Positions 11,273-19,906 of a DNA stretch of 42,874 nt are shown one piece after another. Where the stretch lies: positions 1 to 42,874 of the forward strand of contig NZ_LLYW01000011.1 of NCBI RefSeq assembly GCF_001484195.1, written 5' to 3'. The notes under the pieces were generated by a model, which ran no database searches, had not been told where the DNA came from, and worked only from the letters and a program-made list of their open reading frames with translations. The stretch's first letter is position 1; each line of letters opens with the position of its first letter. The position numbers were made by a program, and so were the translations under genes. The stretch is from Thermococcus celericrescens. GTDB lineage: Archaea; Methanobacteriota_B; Thermococci; Thermococcales; Thermococcaceae.

Positions 11273-11985
11273 CCGAGATAGACCTCCAGTATCCTTACGG
11301 GTCTGGCGCTCCTGAAGGTTCTATCCTCCACGAGAACCTTCACAACTCTTCCAGGCTCCGCTTCCTCGACCGCCGGGAGCCAGTAGAAGCCCGGCTTGAT
11401 GTTGGCCGCCATGTCGTCGTGGATGAAGACCCTGACCATGTCGCCCTTGACTTCCTCGACCGTCCCGTAGGTGTAATCCCTTCCAAAGGTTGCCTTGAAG
11501 TAATGGCGGAAGAGGAGAACCGCCAGCGCTATTATCCCGACGTAGACGTAGTAGTGGTAGATTTCTGGAGAGGCAAGCTCCAGCAGGGAGTATCCGAGGA
11601 AGGCGAGAAAAGAGATGGCGGAAATTCCGTAGTAGAAAATCCTGTATGGTTTTTCTTCGATGAGAAAGTTACCGTAGCGGATGAGGAAGTGGCGGAGGTA
11701 GAGGAAGTATGGGATTGAAACCGCCAGCAGGTAGAGGGGAGTGCCTGTTAGGAAGACAATAACGAAGTTGATCGCGAGGTAAGTCACGAAGCAGAGCTGG
11801 AGGTGGAGGCTGATGAGTTCGTGAATTGTGAACCTTTTGCCTTTAATGATCCGGTGGGACAGGCGAAGAGACGGGGGATTATTAGAGGGAGTGGGGATAA
11901 GGAATCCCTTGACTTTTCCTTTTAGATATTTGGGGAACCTTTCGGCGGCCAATCCTAGCTGATATAAATGGTCTTCAAGGTTCAT
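11227..11985 (-). CDS. Multi-pass membrane protein, DUF2101-like, last gene of the pilin operon
   Basis: The 252-residue product has about four membrane segments: roughly residues 58-80, 82-100, 115-135 and 140-160. A basic region comes before them (KGKVKGFLIP, SHRIIKGKRF). A soluble C-terminal domain of about 85 residues follows, with YTYGTVEEVKGDMVRVFIHDD and VVKVLVEDRTFRSARPVRIL, a beta-rich look. This resembles the DUF2101 proteins of Thermococcales; I recall that family from memory only. It starts 18 bases after the stop of the prepilin-like gene and follows GAGGGGGT. Its position suggests a role in assembly or anchoring of the pilin-like proteins, which is inference. Its 3' end overlaps the convergent small gene. 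Confidence 0.8.
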   Translation of the reverse strand: MNLEDHLYQLGLAAERFPKYLKGKVKGFLIPTPSNNPPSLRLSHRIIKGKRFTIHELISLHLQLCFVTYLAINFVIVFLTGTPLYLLAVSIPYFLYLRHFLIRYGNFLIEEKPYRIFYYGISAISFLAFLGYSLLELASPEIYHYYVYVGIIALAVLLFRHYFKATFGRDYTYGTVEEVKGDMVRVFIHDDMAANIKPGFYWLPAVEEAEPGRVVKVLVEDRTFRSARPVRILEVYLGQSSQSSTEPKEETE

Positions 11986-12003
11986 TTTATTTGACCCCCT
12001 CTT

Positions 12004-13101
12004 TTACTGTCCGAATATCAACTTTTTTGTGATTGTATCGAGTTTAAACGAGGGATACGGTGGTACCGGGTCACCGATTATACAGTTGGTGCCTTCGACT
12101 GCACATTTGAGGAAATAGTACGAAGCACTGGTATAACTTGAGGGGACGCTTGCCCCTATACTTGTCAGCGCACCCAGCAGTGTTGGGTCTATGCTCGGAT
12201 CGGGAACCATGAAAGTTTCAAGTCCAACTGGAAGCGTCTGGGTAAACCCTAAATCCCTCTGAAACTCCTCAGCTAAGATTGTGTAGTACTCATGCTGGTT
12301 CATACTGCCCTCGAATCTCTCGAGTATTGTCGGATAATACATCCCCGCCGATGAGTTGTCCGGGAGACCAACGTAACACCAGTCGAGGACAAGTCCATCC
12401 ACGTCACCTTGATTGGATATGTTATAGTACCCGTAGGTTTCCCCTGGAAATGGTATTTTGCACGGGGTTATAACTCTCGTGTACAGTCCGTTCAGCTCTC
12501 TGACGATGAAGGGGTCTTCAAAACCGACAATGCTGACAACTGAGTATATGTACTTGTCATTTCCCGCGGGAATATCTCCCGAGTACCGCACGACTCCAGA
12601 GCCATCTATGATTGTTATGTTCTTTATTTTCACCCTGACGGCGACGTGGAACGAGTCGAGGGGCCCAACTGTGACTTCCAGGTGTCTGTTTATGAACTCC
12701 TCGGGATCAGACGGTTCTATATCCATTCCGATGGAGTTGAGATAGGAAACAGTATTGATGAACCAGTCCCTTATCGTGATGTCCCCCATACTGCTCTGGG
12801 AAACCCCATTTAGGGTTCCCTCAACCATCAAGCTTTCAAGCTCCCGGGACGCGTTGTTCACGAAGTTATTGTTGATTACGTATTCCGTTAGGGTTAAATA
12901 GGCCCTTTTAAAGCTCAGCTCCACAATGTTCTGGAGGTCATCCTGGATGTTGTTTATGCCGAAGTACTGCCTCTCGACCAGGGTTCTCTGGGATTGGGAT
13001 GTAATGATATAGCTGGAGGCCTCCTGGTACGTGGCCGCGAGAAGGAGGAGGGGGATAATGAGAAGCAGTACCGTGACGTTGAGCAGATAACCCCTGCGCA
13101 T
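12004..13101 (-). CDS. Prepilin-like surface protein (365 aa)
   Basis: The N-terminus, MRRGYLLNVTVLLLIIPLLL, has a short basic head, RRG and a hydrophobic stretch, the shape of an archaeal class III (prepilin) leader. It lacks the acidic residue near +5 that most class III leaders have. The rest (about 335 residues) is predicted outside the cell. It starts with a helical stretch (QSQRTLVERQYF, DDLQNIVELSFKRAYLTL), then has a Tyr/Ser/Pro-rich part with N-glycosylation-type sequons (NNAS, NITI, NISN, NSSA). There are four Cys in the exported part, which could form disulfides. The start overlaps the stop of the previous gene (TGATG), so the two are probably coupled. Family unknown to me. Confidence 0.8.
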   Translation of the reverse strand: MRRGYLLNVTVLLLIIPLLLLAATYQEASSYIITSQSQRTLVERQYFGINNIQDDLQNIVELSFKRAYLTLTEYVINNNFVNNASRELESLMVEGTLNGVSQSSMGDITIRDWFINTVSYLNSIGMDIEPSDPEEFINRHLEVTVGPLDSFHVAVRVKIKNITIIDGSGVVRYSGDIPAGNDKYIYSVVSIVGFEDPFIVRELNGLYTRVITPCKIPFPGETYGYYNISNQGDVDGLVLDWCYVGLPDNSSAGMYYPTILERFEGSMNQHEYYTILAEEFQRDLGFTQTLPVGLETFMVPDPSIDPTLLGALTSIGASVPSSYTSASYYFLKCAVEGTNCIIGDPVPPYPSFKLDTITKKLIFGQ

Positions 13102-15707
13102 CAGTCACCCCTCCATATCCGCAAGGTCACCTGTATGGCTTCTCCCGTTGCCGGTACGTTCTTTATTCCAATCGCCTTACCCGCCAGACCTTTAAGCTCT
13201 ATGCGGATGGGGTTTTCTTCCGTGCCTGGCATCAGGGTGTTATCGAGTTTTATCTGATCTACTGGATGCTCTTTTGCTCCCAGTTGAACAAAGAGGCGAT
13301 AGATGGCATCGTCCAGGGCATATTTCCATGGTTTGAGGCCGTAGGTCGTTATTGGTTTTGGACTCTCGCTTGGTGGGCAGTTCCCTATGACAACCGTACC
13401 CGATTGTGGAGTACCTGTGAGGTTATAGTAGTACGTCAGGTTGTAGCCGCAGGCATTGTCCTGGGCGTAGTAGGTGAAGATGTTTCCATAGGGTGCGTAT
13501 CCTTTGAGGAAGTAGTGGACGATGGCGCGGCTATCATCGACCCTGAACGTATAGTAATCGTCATCGCTGAGAATTTTGAATGTATTTGTTGACCCATTTA
13601 CCATGATGTAGTCTGCAATCTTGGTGTAGGCGAGCCTGATTAGATAGAGGTCTATGGGAAAGCTTAGAAATTCCCGTGTAGTGGGCCCTTCATAAACATG
13701 AATTGAGTTGTCTGTATCTACATAATCGCCCTGGAAGAGTATTGCCGTCCACACATCAACGTACCACGGCTGTGCTTTGTCGGGCAGGTAATAATCGAAA
13801 TGCATCTCTGTATCGCTGTCTGAGCTGAGTTCGTGCGTCTCTTCTATAGGTATCGTGAACCTCGTAGTTGTAACCTTCGGTATGTAGGTGATGTTTATGT
13901 ACGAGTCTGGATAGCCGTAGAGAACCCTTTCGTTGTTCCAGTTGTAGTTGTAGTCCTGGCCGGCATATCTCACCGGGCGATGACTATAGCTGGCGTCATA
14001 GTAGGCGTCGAGCATGATTATCAGATTGAAGTTTCTTTTACTAAGCTCCTGCAGGGTTACATACTTTGTTAGATTGCCCACGAGTGTGGCGTTGTCTATA
14101 GTTACTGTGCTCAGTCCAGGTGAGACGCTCGTGTTCTCGTATATCAGGTTCAGGCCAGTCCCGTTTGAGTAATAGACCCTGACCTCGTGGACGCCTTCGA
14201 CGGTGAGCTTTATGTTTATGCCCGTAACGTTGCCCGGGACGAAGAGGGAGTTGAGGTAGTATATTCCGGTTCCCTTACTTGTTATGTTGTAGAGCTTAAC
14301 CAGACCGGGGTCATCGACCTGAGGCGATGAGGTCGTGTACTTCAGGCTTATCCAGCTACCGCTTCCAAAGCCCATTTCATCCCCATAAGGGTTCGTAAAC
14401 TCTGCCTCTAAGAGATTGTCCCCTCCGATGAGTTGGTTGGATATGTTCGTAGACCAAACTGGATTCCCGTTTAGGGTAAAACTTACAGGTTCACCGAATC
14501 TAGTGGCGTAGTTGAGCAGTCCACTTATGTCTGAAGCGTCGAGGGGAAGTTTGAATCCAATACTAACATCAAGAGAGTTATCATTATAATCCCACATACT
14601 ACATGTATACGAGGGTATAAGAACACTGTAGACCGCATCGTCAATGTCTGGAACGGTCGTGTACGCTCTTGACGAGGAGATGTACCACTTTCGTATTATT
14701 GGAAAAATAACCCAATAGTAATCCCAGCTAGCCTCAATGTAAACCCCACTGTCAATGTACACAACTGCTTGGTTCCCGCTGGCATCCTCGTATACTATGG
14801 CCCAGACTTCATAACTTGTAGTAGAACGGGAGAACTCACTGTTTAAGTACAATCTGATGGTATTTACTCCATCATTTATTACAATGCGACCAGCGTATCC
14901 GTAACCATCCACATAAATATTGTCATAATAAACACTCCACCCGTTTAAATCCTTATCAACGTCCACACTTCCCCCGCTGTAGCTACCGCTGAGCTGGAAC
15001 CTCCCAGATTGGACTGTACTGCTGTCGCCTGGAACAGTCTGATACTCAATATAAAGGGACGAAACCGTTAGAGGGTAGTCTATGTAATCCTCTGATTGAA
15101 CCGGCTTCGAACAGTAATACCCCCCCGCTAGAACCCTCTGTATTCCAACGAGCTTTTCCTGGGACGTTACCAGCTTGGTGAGGTACGCCTTCGCCACGTA
15201 TCCCCTCGGCGTCTCATTGGAGACGTATCCGCTGACCATAACAGTTGCGGAGCCAACGTCGCTCGCGTTCTCGTAGGAGTTGTCGAAGGTGAGATACGGG
15301 CTGGTGTAGTTGTTTATTATCAGCTGGTACTTGTAGCCGCCTGCGAGGTTGTCGAGGAGGTACTTCATTATGGTCTCAGCTTTCTGTTTATAATCCGTTG
15401 AGTTTAACGCCCAGTACGTTGCGACTATCTGGAGCGGTGGCATTTGGGGATTTACGTAGGTCAGATCCAGAACCGGGTCTGTCCCGTTTATCCAAGTCTC
15501 TATCTGGGTGGGGGATACTAAATTACTTAATGGGACGGTTCTAAAGGCTTCCAGAAGATTCTCCGCCACTTGTTTGTTTTCTCCCCGAATCTGGGTCGTG
15601 TAAATGCCCGAAGCGTTGCTGGTTACCCCTATTATGCCAACGACTACTATCGTCACAAGCGTTACCGCGAGCAGAGCGTCGAGCGTGAAGATGAATCCCC
15701 TTCGCAT
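13101..15707 (-). CDS. Very large prepilin-like surface protein (868 aa)
   Basis: The ATG at 15707 follows GGTGAGG; the open frame extends seven codons further upstream without better signals. The product begins MRRGFIFTLDALLAVTLVTI: RRG, an acidic residue at +6 and about 20 hydrophobic residues, as in archaeal prepilins. More than 800 residues follow outside, with many N-glycosylation-type sequons (NAS, NGT, NYT, NET, NIS, NLT) and repeated beta-rich Tyr/Thr/Ser stretches. This is far larger than a normal major pilin, so it is more likely an adhesin or tip-like subunit. The composition is more AT-rich than the flanking genes. I know no named family for the body. Confidence 0.8.
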   Translation of the reverse strand: MRRGFIFTLDALLAVTLVTIVVVGIIGVTSNASGIYTTQIRGENKQVAENLLEAFRTVPLSNLVSPTQIETWINGTDPVLDLTYVNPQMPPLQIVATYWALNSTDYKQKAETIMKYLLDNLAGGYKYQLIINNYTSPYLTFDNSYENASDVGSATVMVSGYVSNETPRGYVAKAYLTKLVTSQEKLVGIQRVLAGGYYCSKPVQSEDYIDYPLTVSSLYIEYQTVPGDSSTVQSGRFQLSGSYSGGSVDVDKDLNGWSVYYDNIYVDGYGYAGRIVINDGVNTIRLYLNSEFSRSTTSYEVWAIVYEDASGNQAVVYIDSGVYIEASWDYYWVIFPIIRKWYISSSRAYTTVPDIDDAVYSVLIPSYTCSMWDYNDNSLDVSIGFKLPLDASDISGLLNYATRFGEPVSFTLNGNPVWSTNISNQLIGGDNLLEAEFTNPYGDEMGFGSGSWISLKYTTSSPQVDDPGLVKLYNITSKGTGIYYLNSLFVPGNVTGINIKLTVEGVHEVRVYYSNGTGLNLIYENTSVSPGLSTVTIDNATLVGNLTKYVTLQELSKRNFNLIIMLDAYYDASYSHRPVRYAGQDYNYNWNNERVLYGYPDSYINITYIPKVTTTRFTIPIEETHELSSDSDTEMHFDYYLPDKAQPWYVDVWTAILFQGDYVDTDNSIHVYEGPTTREFLSFPIDLYLIRLAYTKIADYIMVNGSTNTFKILSDDDYYTFRVDDSRAIVHYFLKGYAPYGNIFTYYAQDNACGYNLTYYYNLTGTPQSGTVVIGNCPPSESPKPITTYGLKPWKYALDDAIYRLFVQLGAKEHPVDQIKLDNTLMPGTEENPIRIELKGLAGKAIGIKNVPATGEAIQVTLRIWRGD

Positions 15708-15712
15708 TAGCC

Positions 15713-17602
15713 TCACCTTCTCGGCCACACCCAGAGCCTTATAACTCCCATCTGTCTCACGGGCTTAAGGTAGGCGTCGAGATTCCCGATGTCCTCTATG
15801 GTAACCTCCGGAAATCCTTCAAGGCTGTATGCCCACACTGTGAATGTAACGCTTTTATCGAGTTCTGCTGGGGGGACGAGACAGGACAGCGACATGGTGG
15901 CATAGTTATTGTTAATCTCGATCTCGCAGTTTTCCGGTGTTCCTGAGATGTTGTACGTCGGATAGATTTTAGTCATGTTAGCTCCATAAATCCACCCGTC
16001 CTGTGTCTTGAAGAACGCCACAATTGAATGTCCCGTGTAATCCGGCGTTGTGAACACCGATAGTAGTGTCAGGTTTCCCTCATCCACTCCACCTGGGAAC
16101 GTGATGTTTACCATACCGCTAGTGTACTGGTCAATCGTTCCGGAGTATGCCTCCTTGGGCAATTCATCCGGCGTTAATGTGTACTTATGGGAATAGACTT
16201 TTTTTAACGTTGGAACCCGTCTTTCCGTATATTCAATCCATGGGGCTGAGTTTTTCGAGCCTTGGATTGTTTTCTCATCGGTTACTGAGGTGCAGTTTAT
16301 GACTGCTACCTCTTCCCCGTTGATTGAGACGTCAAAAAACGACGGGAGCTGGTAGGTTACGTTGATGCTCGAAATCCTTAGCTCTACCCCGGATTCTCCC
16401 GCGTAAAGGATGCACGGGGGTGCAACGTCCTCAAACGAATACCCATCATCGAACTGGTCCAAGCTTCCGCCGTTGATTGTGAGGCGGTCGGCGTTGTCTA
16501 TTATCTTAGCGTTGTTTATGTAAACATCATCATTCCAAACATACCACCAAATATCCGTCTGAGCTATAGGCACCCAGTCCCCGTTTACATTAACATGCCA
16601 GCTGGATTCTTCTAGGGGGTCTCCGGTTATCGCAAACCAGTATCCATCAAAGTGAATGTAAACAGCATCGGCAGTTATATCCCCTCCTGGTGAGGTTCCT
16701 TGTCCTCTGCCAAGGGAAATCGCTGGGCTCGAATCGTCGGGGTTGAAAATGTAGAGGGACCCTCCGTTTATTGTTAAATTTCCTTTATACACTTGAACGG
16801 TTCCGTTCACGTAAACACTGTGTCCGCTTACGGCTATGGAACTGGCTTGGGGATTCCCTCTTATCTCGATGTATAGATCTCCGTTGACGTAAACGTCTCC
16901 GGCGGAAACGGAAAGTTGGGCCCACTTTGTTAGTTCCAGATTTCCATCAACCGCGAAGTAGCCGGCGCTGAGGGTGACTTGATAAACCCCGTTCTGACCC
17001 TTTCCAATTATGAAAACTGGGTTTAAAATGCAGACCGAGCCGCCGCTGTTTGCGTACTGATTGTTGGCCCAGGGGCTTCCACTGGAACTCTGGAATTCAA
17101 ACTCCTCTGATGGGCAGTATGCGGTAACGTCACTGTCGGTGGGCAGTTCTGTGGGATCGCATGTTGTAATAAAACCCGGGAGCCCTCCCCGAACATTTCT
17201 CAACAAACTAGCCTCTAGGGTGTATTCCGTCAGGTAAGTTGCCAATTCGAAGTTGTTCCCGCTGGAAAGATTGCACAAAGCGTTTATTATTGATTTATTG
17301 TCTGAGGATACCATGGACATTAAGGTTTCGAGTTTTGTGTAATCAAGATAGCCCTCAATGGAATCCTGCAGTCCAACCATCCTTATGTTCTGGGAAGATA
17401 CATGCCAATTCTCCGGTTCCCCGGGGCTCTTTGTCAGGACATCCAGCATGTTGTCCGCTATGTTGGCCCTCTCATACCACCCGACCATAGAGGCTATCTC
17501 GCTCCTCAGGCTCTCCGAGGTCGCCGAGACCGTGCCGAGTATCATAATTACAAGAACTATCGAGATGAGCGCGTCCATTGAGAAGAGCTGGCCACGTCTC
17601 AC
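15713..17602 (-). CDS. Large prepilin-like protein with a beta-solenoid-like region (629 aa)
   Basis: I choose the GTG at 17602, six bases after GGAGGT; its GTGA overlaps the stop of the previous gene. The N-terminus MRRGQLFSMDALISIVLVIM has RRG followed by Q at +1 and D at +6, then a hydrophobic stretch. Residues of about 180-370 show short repeating turns such as FAVDGNLEL, VYVNGDLYIE, VYVNGTVQVYKGNLTINGGS and ADAVYIHFDG. This pattern of 10-20-residue strand-turn units suggests a right-handed beta-solenoid. The C-terminal part is beta-rich with sequons (NITF, NLTL, NISG). Probably a displayed adhesin-like subunit; function is inference. Confidence 0.8.
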   Translation of the reverse strand: MRRGQLFSMDALISIVLVIMILGTVSATSESLRSEIASMVGWYERANIADNMLDVLTKSPGEPENWHVSSQNIRMVGLQDSIEGYLDYTKLETLMSMVSSDNKSIINALCNLSSGNNFELATYLTEYTLEASLLRNVRGGLPGFITTCDPTELPTDSDVTAYCPSEEFEFQSSSGSPWANNQYANSGGSVCILNPVFIIGKGQNGVYQVTLSAGYFAVDGNLELTKWAQLSVSAGDVYVNGDLYIEIRGNPQASSIAVSGHSVYVNGTVQVYKGNLTINGGSLYIFNPDDSSPAISLGRGQGTSPGGDITADAVYIHFDGYWFAITGDPLEESSWHVNVNGDWVPIAQTDIWWYVWNDDVYINNAKIIDNADRLTINGGSLDQFDDGYSFEDVAPPCILYAGESGVELRISSINVTYQLPSFFDVSINGEEVAVINCTSVTDEKTIQGSKNSAPWIEYTERRVPTLKKVYSHKYTLTPDELPKEAYSGTIDQYTSGMVNITFPGGVDEGNLTLLSVFTTPDYTGHSIVAFFKTQDGWIYGANMTKIYPTYNISGTPENCEIEINNNYATMSLSCLVPPAELDKSVTFTVWAYSLEGFPEVTIEDIGNLDAYLKPVRQMGVIRLWVWPRR

Positions 17603-18105
17603 GATACCACCTCCCACGTCTCGCCAACGGTGACGTTGAACTCCACCAGTCTGCCCGCGTAATACAGGTGGCCACCATCGAGCCGGAATCCCCTCACGTC
17701 TTTAAGGTACTCCCTGAAGAATCTCCCAATGCCCTTGGCTATTTTGGAGTCCCTTGAGGAGTTCGAAGAAAGGTCATGCGTGAATTTTACGGTTATCGTA
17801 ACTTTCTCATCGCTTTCAGAGGTTACGCCAAGTCCGGCGAACCTGAACCCCACGCTTCCGTATTCTGTGTAATTCTTTATGATATCATTCAACGCCTCGT
17901 ACTCAGGTTTGTCGCTGATCACCCCTGTCTCGATGTAAACGGCGGCCTGGGCCGCGGCGTCCCTCACCGCCGCCAGCATAACGGAATCCCCGCTCTCCTG
18001 GGTGTAGAGCGGGATGATGACAACTACCCCCGCGAGGATTATCCCAACTATGAAGAGCATCTCGACTGAGGTTTGGCCCTTACGGCTTCCCGCTAACCTT
18101 GACAT
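17599..18105 (-). CDS. Class III prepilin (168 aa)
   Basis: The leader is typical: MSRLAGSRKG followed by QTSVEMLFIVGIILAGVVV, that is KG, Q at +1, E at +5 and a long hydrophobic helix. Prepilin peptidase (PibD/FlaK type, not in this window) would cut after KG. The exported domain of about 130 residues has a beta-rich character (GSVGFRFAGLGVTSESDEKVTITVKF) and a C-terminus ending VEFNVTVGETWEVVS. Size and leader fit a fibre-forming or minor pilin. The ATG at 18105 follows GGTGGG; the frame overlaps the end of the upstream gene by 26 bases, suggesting coupled translation. Confidence 0.85.
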   Translation of the reverse strand: MSRLAGSRKGQTSVEMLFIVGIILAGVVVIIPLYTQESGDSVMLAAVRDAAAQAAVYIETGVISDKPEYEALNDIIKNYTEYGSVGFRFAGLGVTSESDEKVTITVKFTHDLSSNSSRDSKIAKGIGRFFREYLKDVRGFRLDGGHLYYAGRLVEFNVTVGETWEVVS

Positions 18106-18529
18106 CCATCCCACCGGCGGTCTCGTTGTATTGGCAAACTATCCAGAGTTCGTTATTTGAGGGGGTGAGGGTAACCGTGCTGTTTGAGACGAGGGGCACG
18201 GGAATCCTCTGGACGGTCGTGTATTTCCCCCCGTTGATCTCCGCCTCGACCTTCAGTTCGTTGGATGTCTCGTTCAGTGTGACCCTTACGTACTCCCCGC
18301 TTTTCAGCTCGAATGGGACGGTCTTCTTAACCGCGAATCCATCGCCGGCGGCGTAGACCTTGGTCACGGTGTCCCTTAAGTCGATTGTGAAGACCTTCAG
18401 CCTGGTAGATGCGTCGAACGCCCTTGCCCCCTCAACCTCGTGGGTTGCGAGGCTTATCAGGCTGACCACGGTCAGCGTCATGAGGGTCACCGCAAAGAGA
18501 AGGTCGAGGCTCAGCTGTGCTTTTCTCAT
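18080..18529 (-). CDS. Class III prepilin-like protein (149 aa)
   Basis: The leader is very short: MRKA followed by QLSLDLLFAVTLMTLTVVS, with Q at +1 and an acidic residue at +5, and with Ala instead of Gly before the expected cut. The rest is a beta-rich domain (FAVKKTVPFELKSGEYVRVTL, LKVEAEINGGKYTTVQRIPV) of about 115 residues with a sequon near the end. The ATG at 18529 follows GGTGG by five bases; an upstream GTG (18538) is inside the ribosome site. The stop of the preceding gene lies one base before the start, so the pilin genes are stacked with almost no gaps. Confidence 0.82.
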   Translation of the reverse strand: MRKAQLSLDLLFAVTLMTLTVVSLISLATHEVEGARAFDASTRLKVFTIDLRDTVTKVYAAGDGFAVKKTVPFELKSGEYVRVTLNETSNELKVEAEINGGKYTTVQRIPVPLVSNSTVTLTPSNNELWIVCQYNETAGGMDVKVSGKP

Positions 18530-18530
18530 C

Positions 18531-19238
18531 TCATCCACCCGGGTTGATGTTTATCCTCAGCTCCTTGGCCGTTGTGTTGTATGACCACGAGTCGCCTCTG
18601 TTGGGGTTCCACTCAACGACGATTCTCAATTCAGAGGGCAAATCCGCTGGCTCCACGATTATACCGTATAGGGTGTACGTGGAGCCGCTTTTGGCCCCGC
18701 ACTCCTTGGAGAACTGCCCACTGGGATTATCAATGGATACCTGGGAGAATGGAGGGGAGGGTATTATCCTCCAGATTGAGCTGTTGTTGCTGAGCTTTTT
18801 TGAGTAGATTGCCGCGCCATGAAACACGTTCTTGTCGTCTCCGGTGGTGAGGGGTTCAAAGGGAGCCGTTTTGTTTGTGATGAACACGTAGGTGCCGGGT
18901 CTGCCCGACATGTTGCAGTACGTTATGAACACGGCGGGGTTCTTTACCCCTGATGCCCTCTCAACGTATCCGATGTTCTTCAGGTAGGTCAGCTTAACGT
19001 AGGTCGTCGCCTTTGAGCCCGGCCCCTGGGCGTACACCTGGCTTATCGTATTGGATATGGCGTTCGCCAGGCTCTTCTCCTCAAGGGCAATCTGGATCCG
19101 CAGGTTCTCAATCGATGGTGAGCCCTCACTGAAGGAGACGTTCCTCACGGAGTATATCAGGAGGATTGTGAGCAGCCCGAAGATGAACAGGAACTCGAGG
19201 GATATCTGGGCCCTCCCAGTGTTGCTTTTCTTGATCAT
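18531..19238 (-). CDS. Class III prepilin (235 aa)
   Basis: The leader MIKKSNTGRA is followed by QISLEFLFIFGLLTILLIYS: Q at +1, E at +5 and a hydrophobic helix, with Ala before the expected cut as in the next gene. The exported part is about 205 residues and includes a helical stretch (IENLRIQIALEEKSLANAIS). A Thr/Ser-rich beta part follows, with Cys in TYCNMS and KECGAKSG. The ATG at 19238 follows GGGAG by six bases. A TATA-like GATTAAATAG (about 19280-19270) lies in front, so the six pilin genes may also have their own promoter inside the operon. Confidence 0.82.
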   Translation of the reverse strand: MIKKSNTGRAQISLEFLFIFGLLTILLIYSVRNVSFSEGSPSIENLRIQIALEEKSLANAISNTISQVYAQGPGSKATTYVKLTYLKNIGYVERASGVKNPAVFITYCNMSGRPGTYVFITNKTAPFEPLTTGDDKNVFHGAAIYSKKLSNNSSIWRIIPSPPFSQVSIDNPSGQFSKECGAKSGSTYTLYGIIVEPADLPSELRIVVEWNPNRGDSWSYNTTAKELRININPGG

Positions 19239-19276
19239 ACATCTCTCCCTCAAATGGTATATCCACGAACATCTAT

Positions 19277-19906
19277 TTAATCGTTACTCTTCGGTTTTCC
19301 GGCGTTTACAACGGCAAAAAGGCCAGTTCCGAGCCGTTTCGTTTCAACACCGAAGTAGTCTCCGCTGAATATTTTGAACCTGTATCTCTCCGGCTGAAGG
19401 GAGTGCTTTTCCACTAGCCCGGCCAGTTCGTCGATGAAGAACTGCGTCAGCTCGTAGTATACCAGGTCGAGCCTCTCGCGGGTGATGTCTCGGACGAAGA
19501 GGACAACTGGAAGTGCTGCCAGCCCCGCGATAAAGTACGGCTGCCCCAGGATTGCCGTTGCGGCTGCAGTGGAGGCGATCAGTGCCCCTATAACTGCGTA
19601 GGCTATCTTTTCCCTCTTCTTTGCTTCCTTGATTTCCCTGACCTTTTCCTCCCAGATGTCGAGGAGCGCTGGATTGTAGAAATCAAATGCGGTATGGCGC
19701 TTTCCCTTCGCTATCCTCTCCCTGATGAGGTCGTCCCAGTCGTCCTTGTAGTAGATGACCTCCCCGTGGAGCTTCGCCCGCTCGGCATCGAGGGAGGAGA
19801 TAATCCTGATGATGTCCTCGGCGCTCTCGTGTGCTATGTGAGCGTAGACCTCCTTCTCGTCGAGGTCGAGGGCCACCTCAACGGAGTCCTTTATTGGCTC
19901 ACTCAT
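19277..19906 (-). CDS. Membrane protein of unknown family in the CetZ-pilin operon
   Basis: The 209-residue product has an acidic, soluble N-terminal half (MSEPIKDSVEVALDLDEKEV) and a charged helical stretch (EEKVREIKEAKKREKI). A membrane hairpin follows at about residues 103-137 (AVIGALIASTAAATAILGQ, FIAGLAALPVVLFV). The C-terminal cytoplasmic part of about 70 residues ends FAVVNAGKPKSND. Its start overlaps the end of the CetZ gene by eight bases, so the two are probably translated together. It could tie the tubulin-like protein to the membrane; this is a guess from position. I do not recognise a family. Confidence 0.75.
   Translation of the reverse strand: MSEPIKDSVEVALDLDEKEVYAHIAHESAEDIIRIISSLDAERAKLHGEVIYYKDDWDDLIRERIAKGKRHTAFDFYNPALLDIWEEKVREIKEAKKREKIAYAVIGALIASTAAATAILGQPYFIAGLAALPVVLFVRDITRERLDLVYYELTQFFIDELAGLVEKHSLQPERYRFKIFSGDYFGVETKRLGTGLFAVVNAGKPKSND

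Noticed and set aside
18013-18067. ATGATGA and CTGA 54 bases apart on the plus strand, like a C/D-box RNA
   Set aside because: No D' box, no closing stem beside the boxes, and it lies wholly within a prepilin coding region.
11227-19238. Archaellum (fla/arl) operon
   Set aside because: No archaellin series with arlF/G/H/I/J; sizes and leaders differ, and no motor genes are present.
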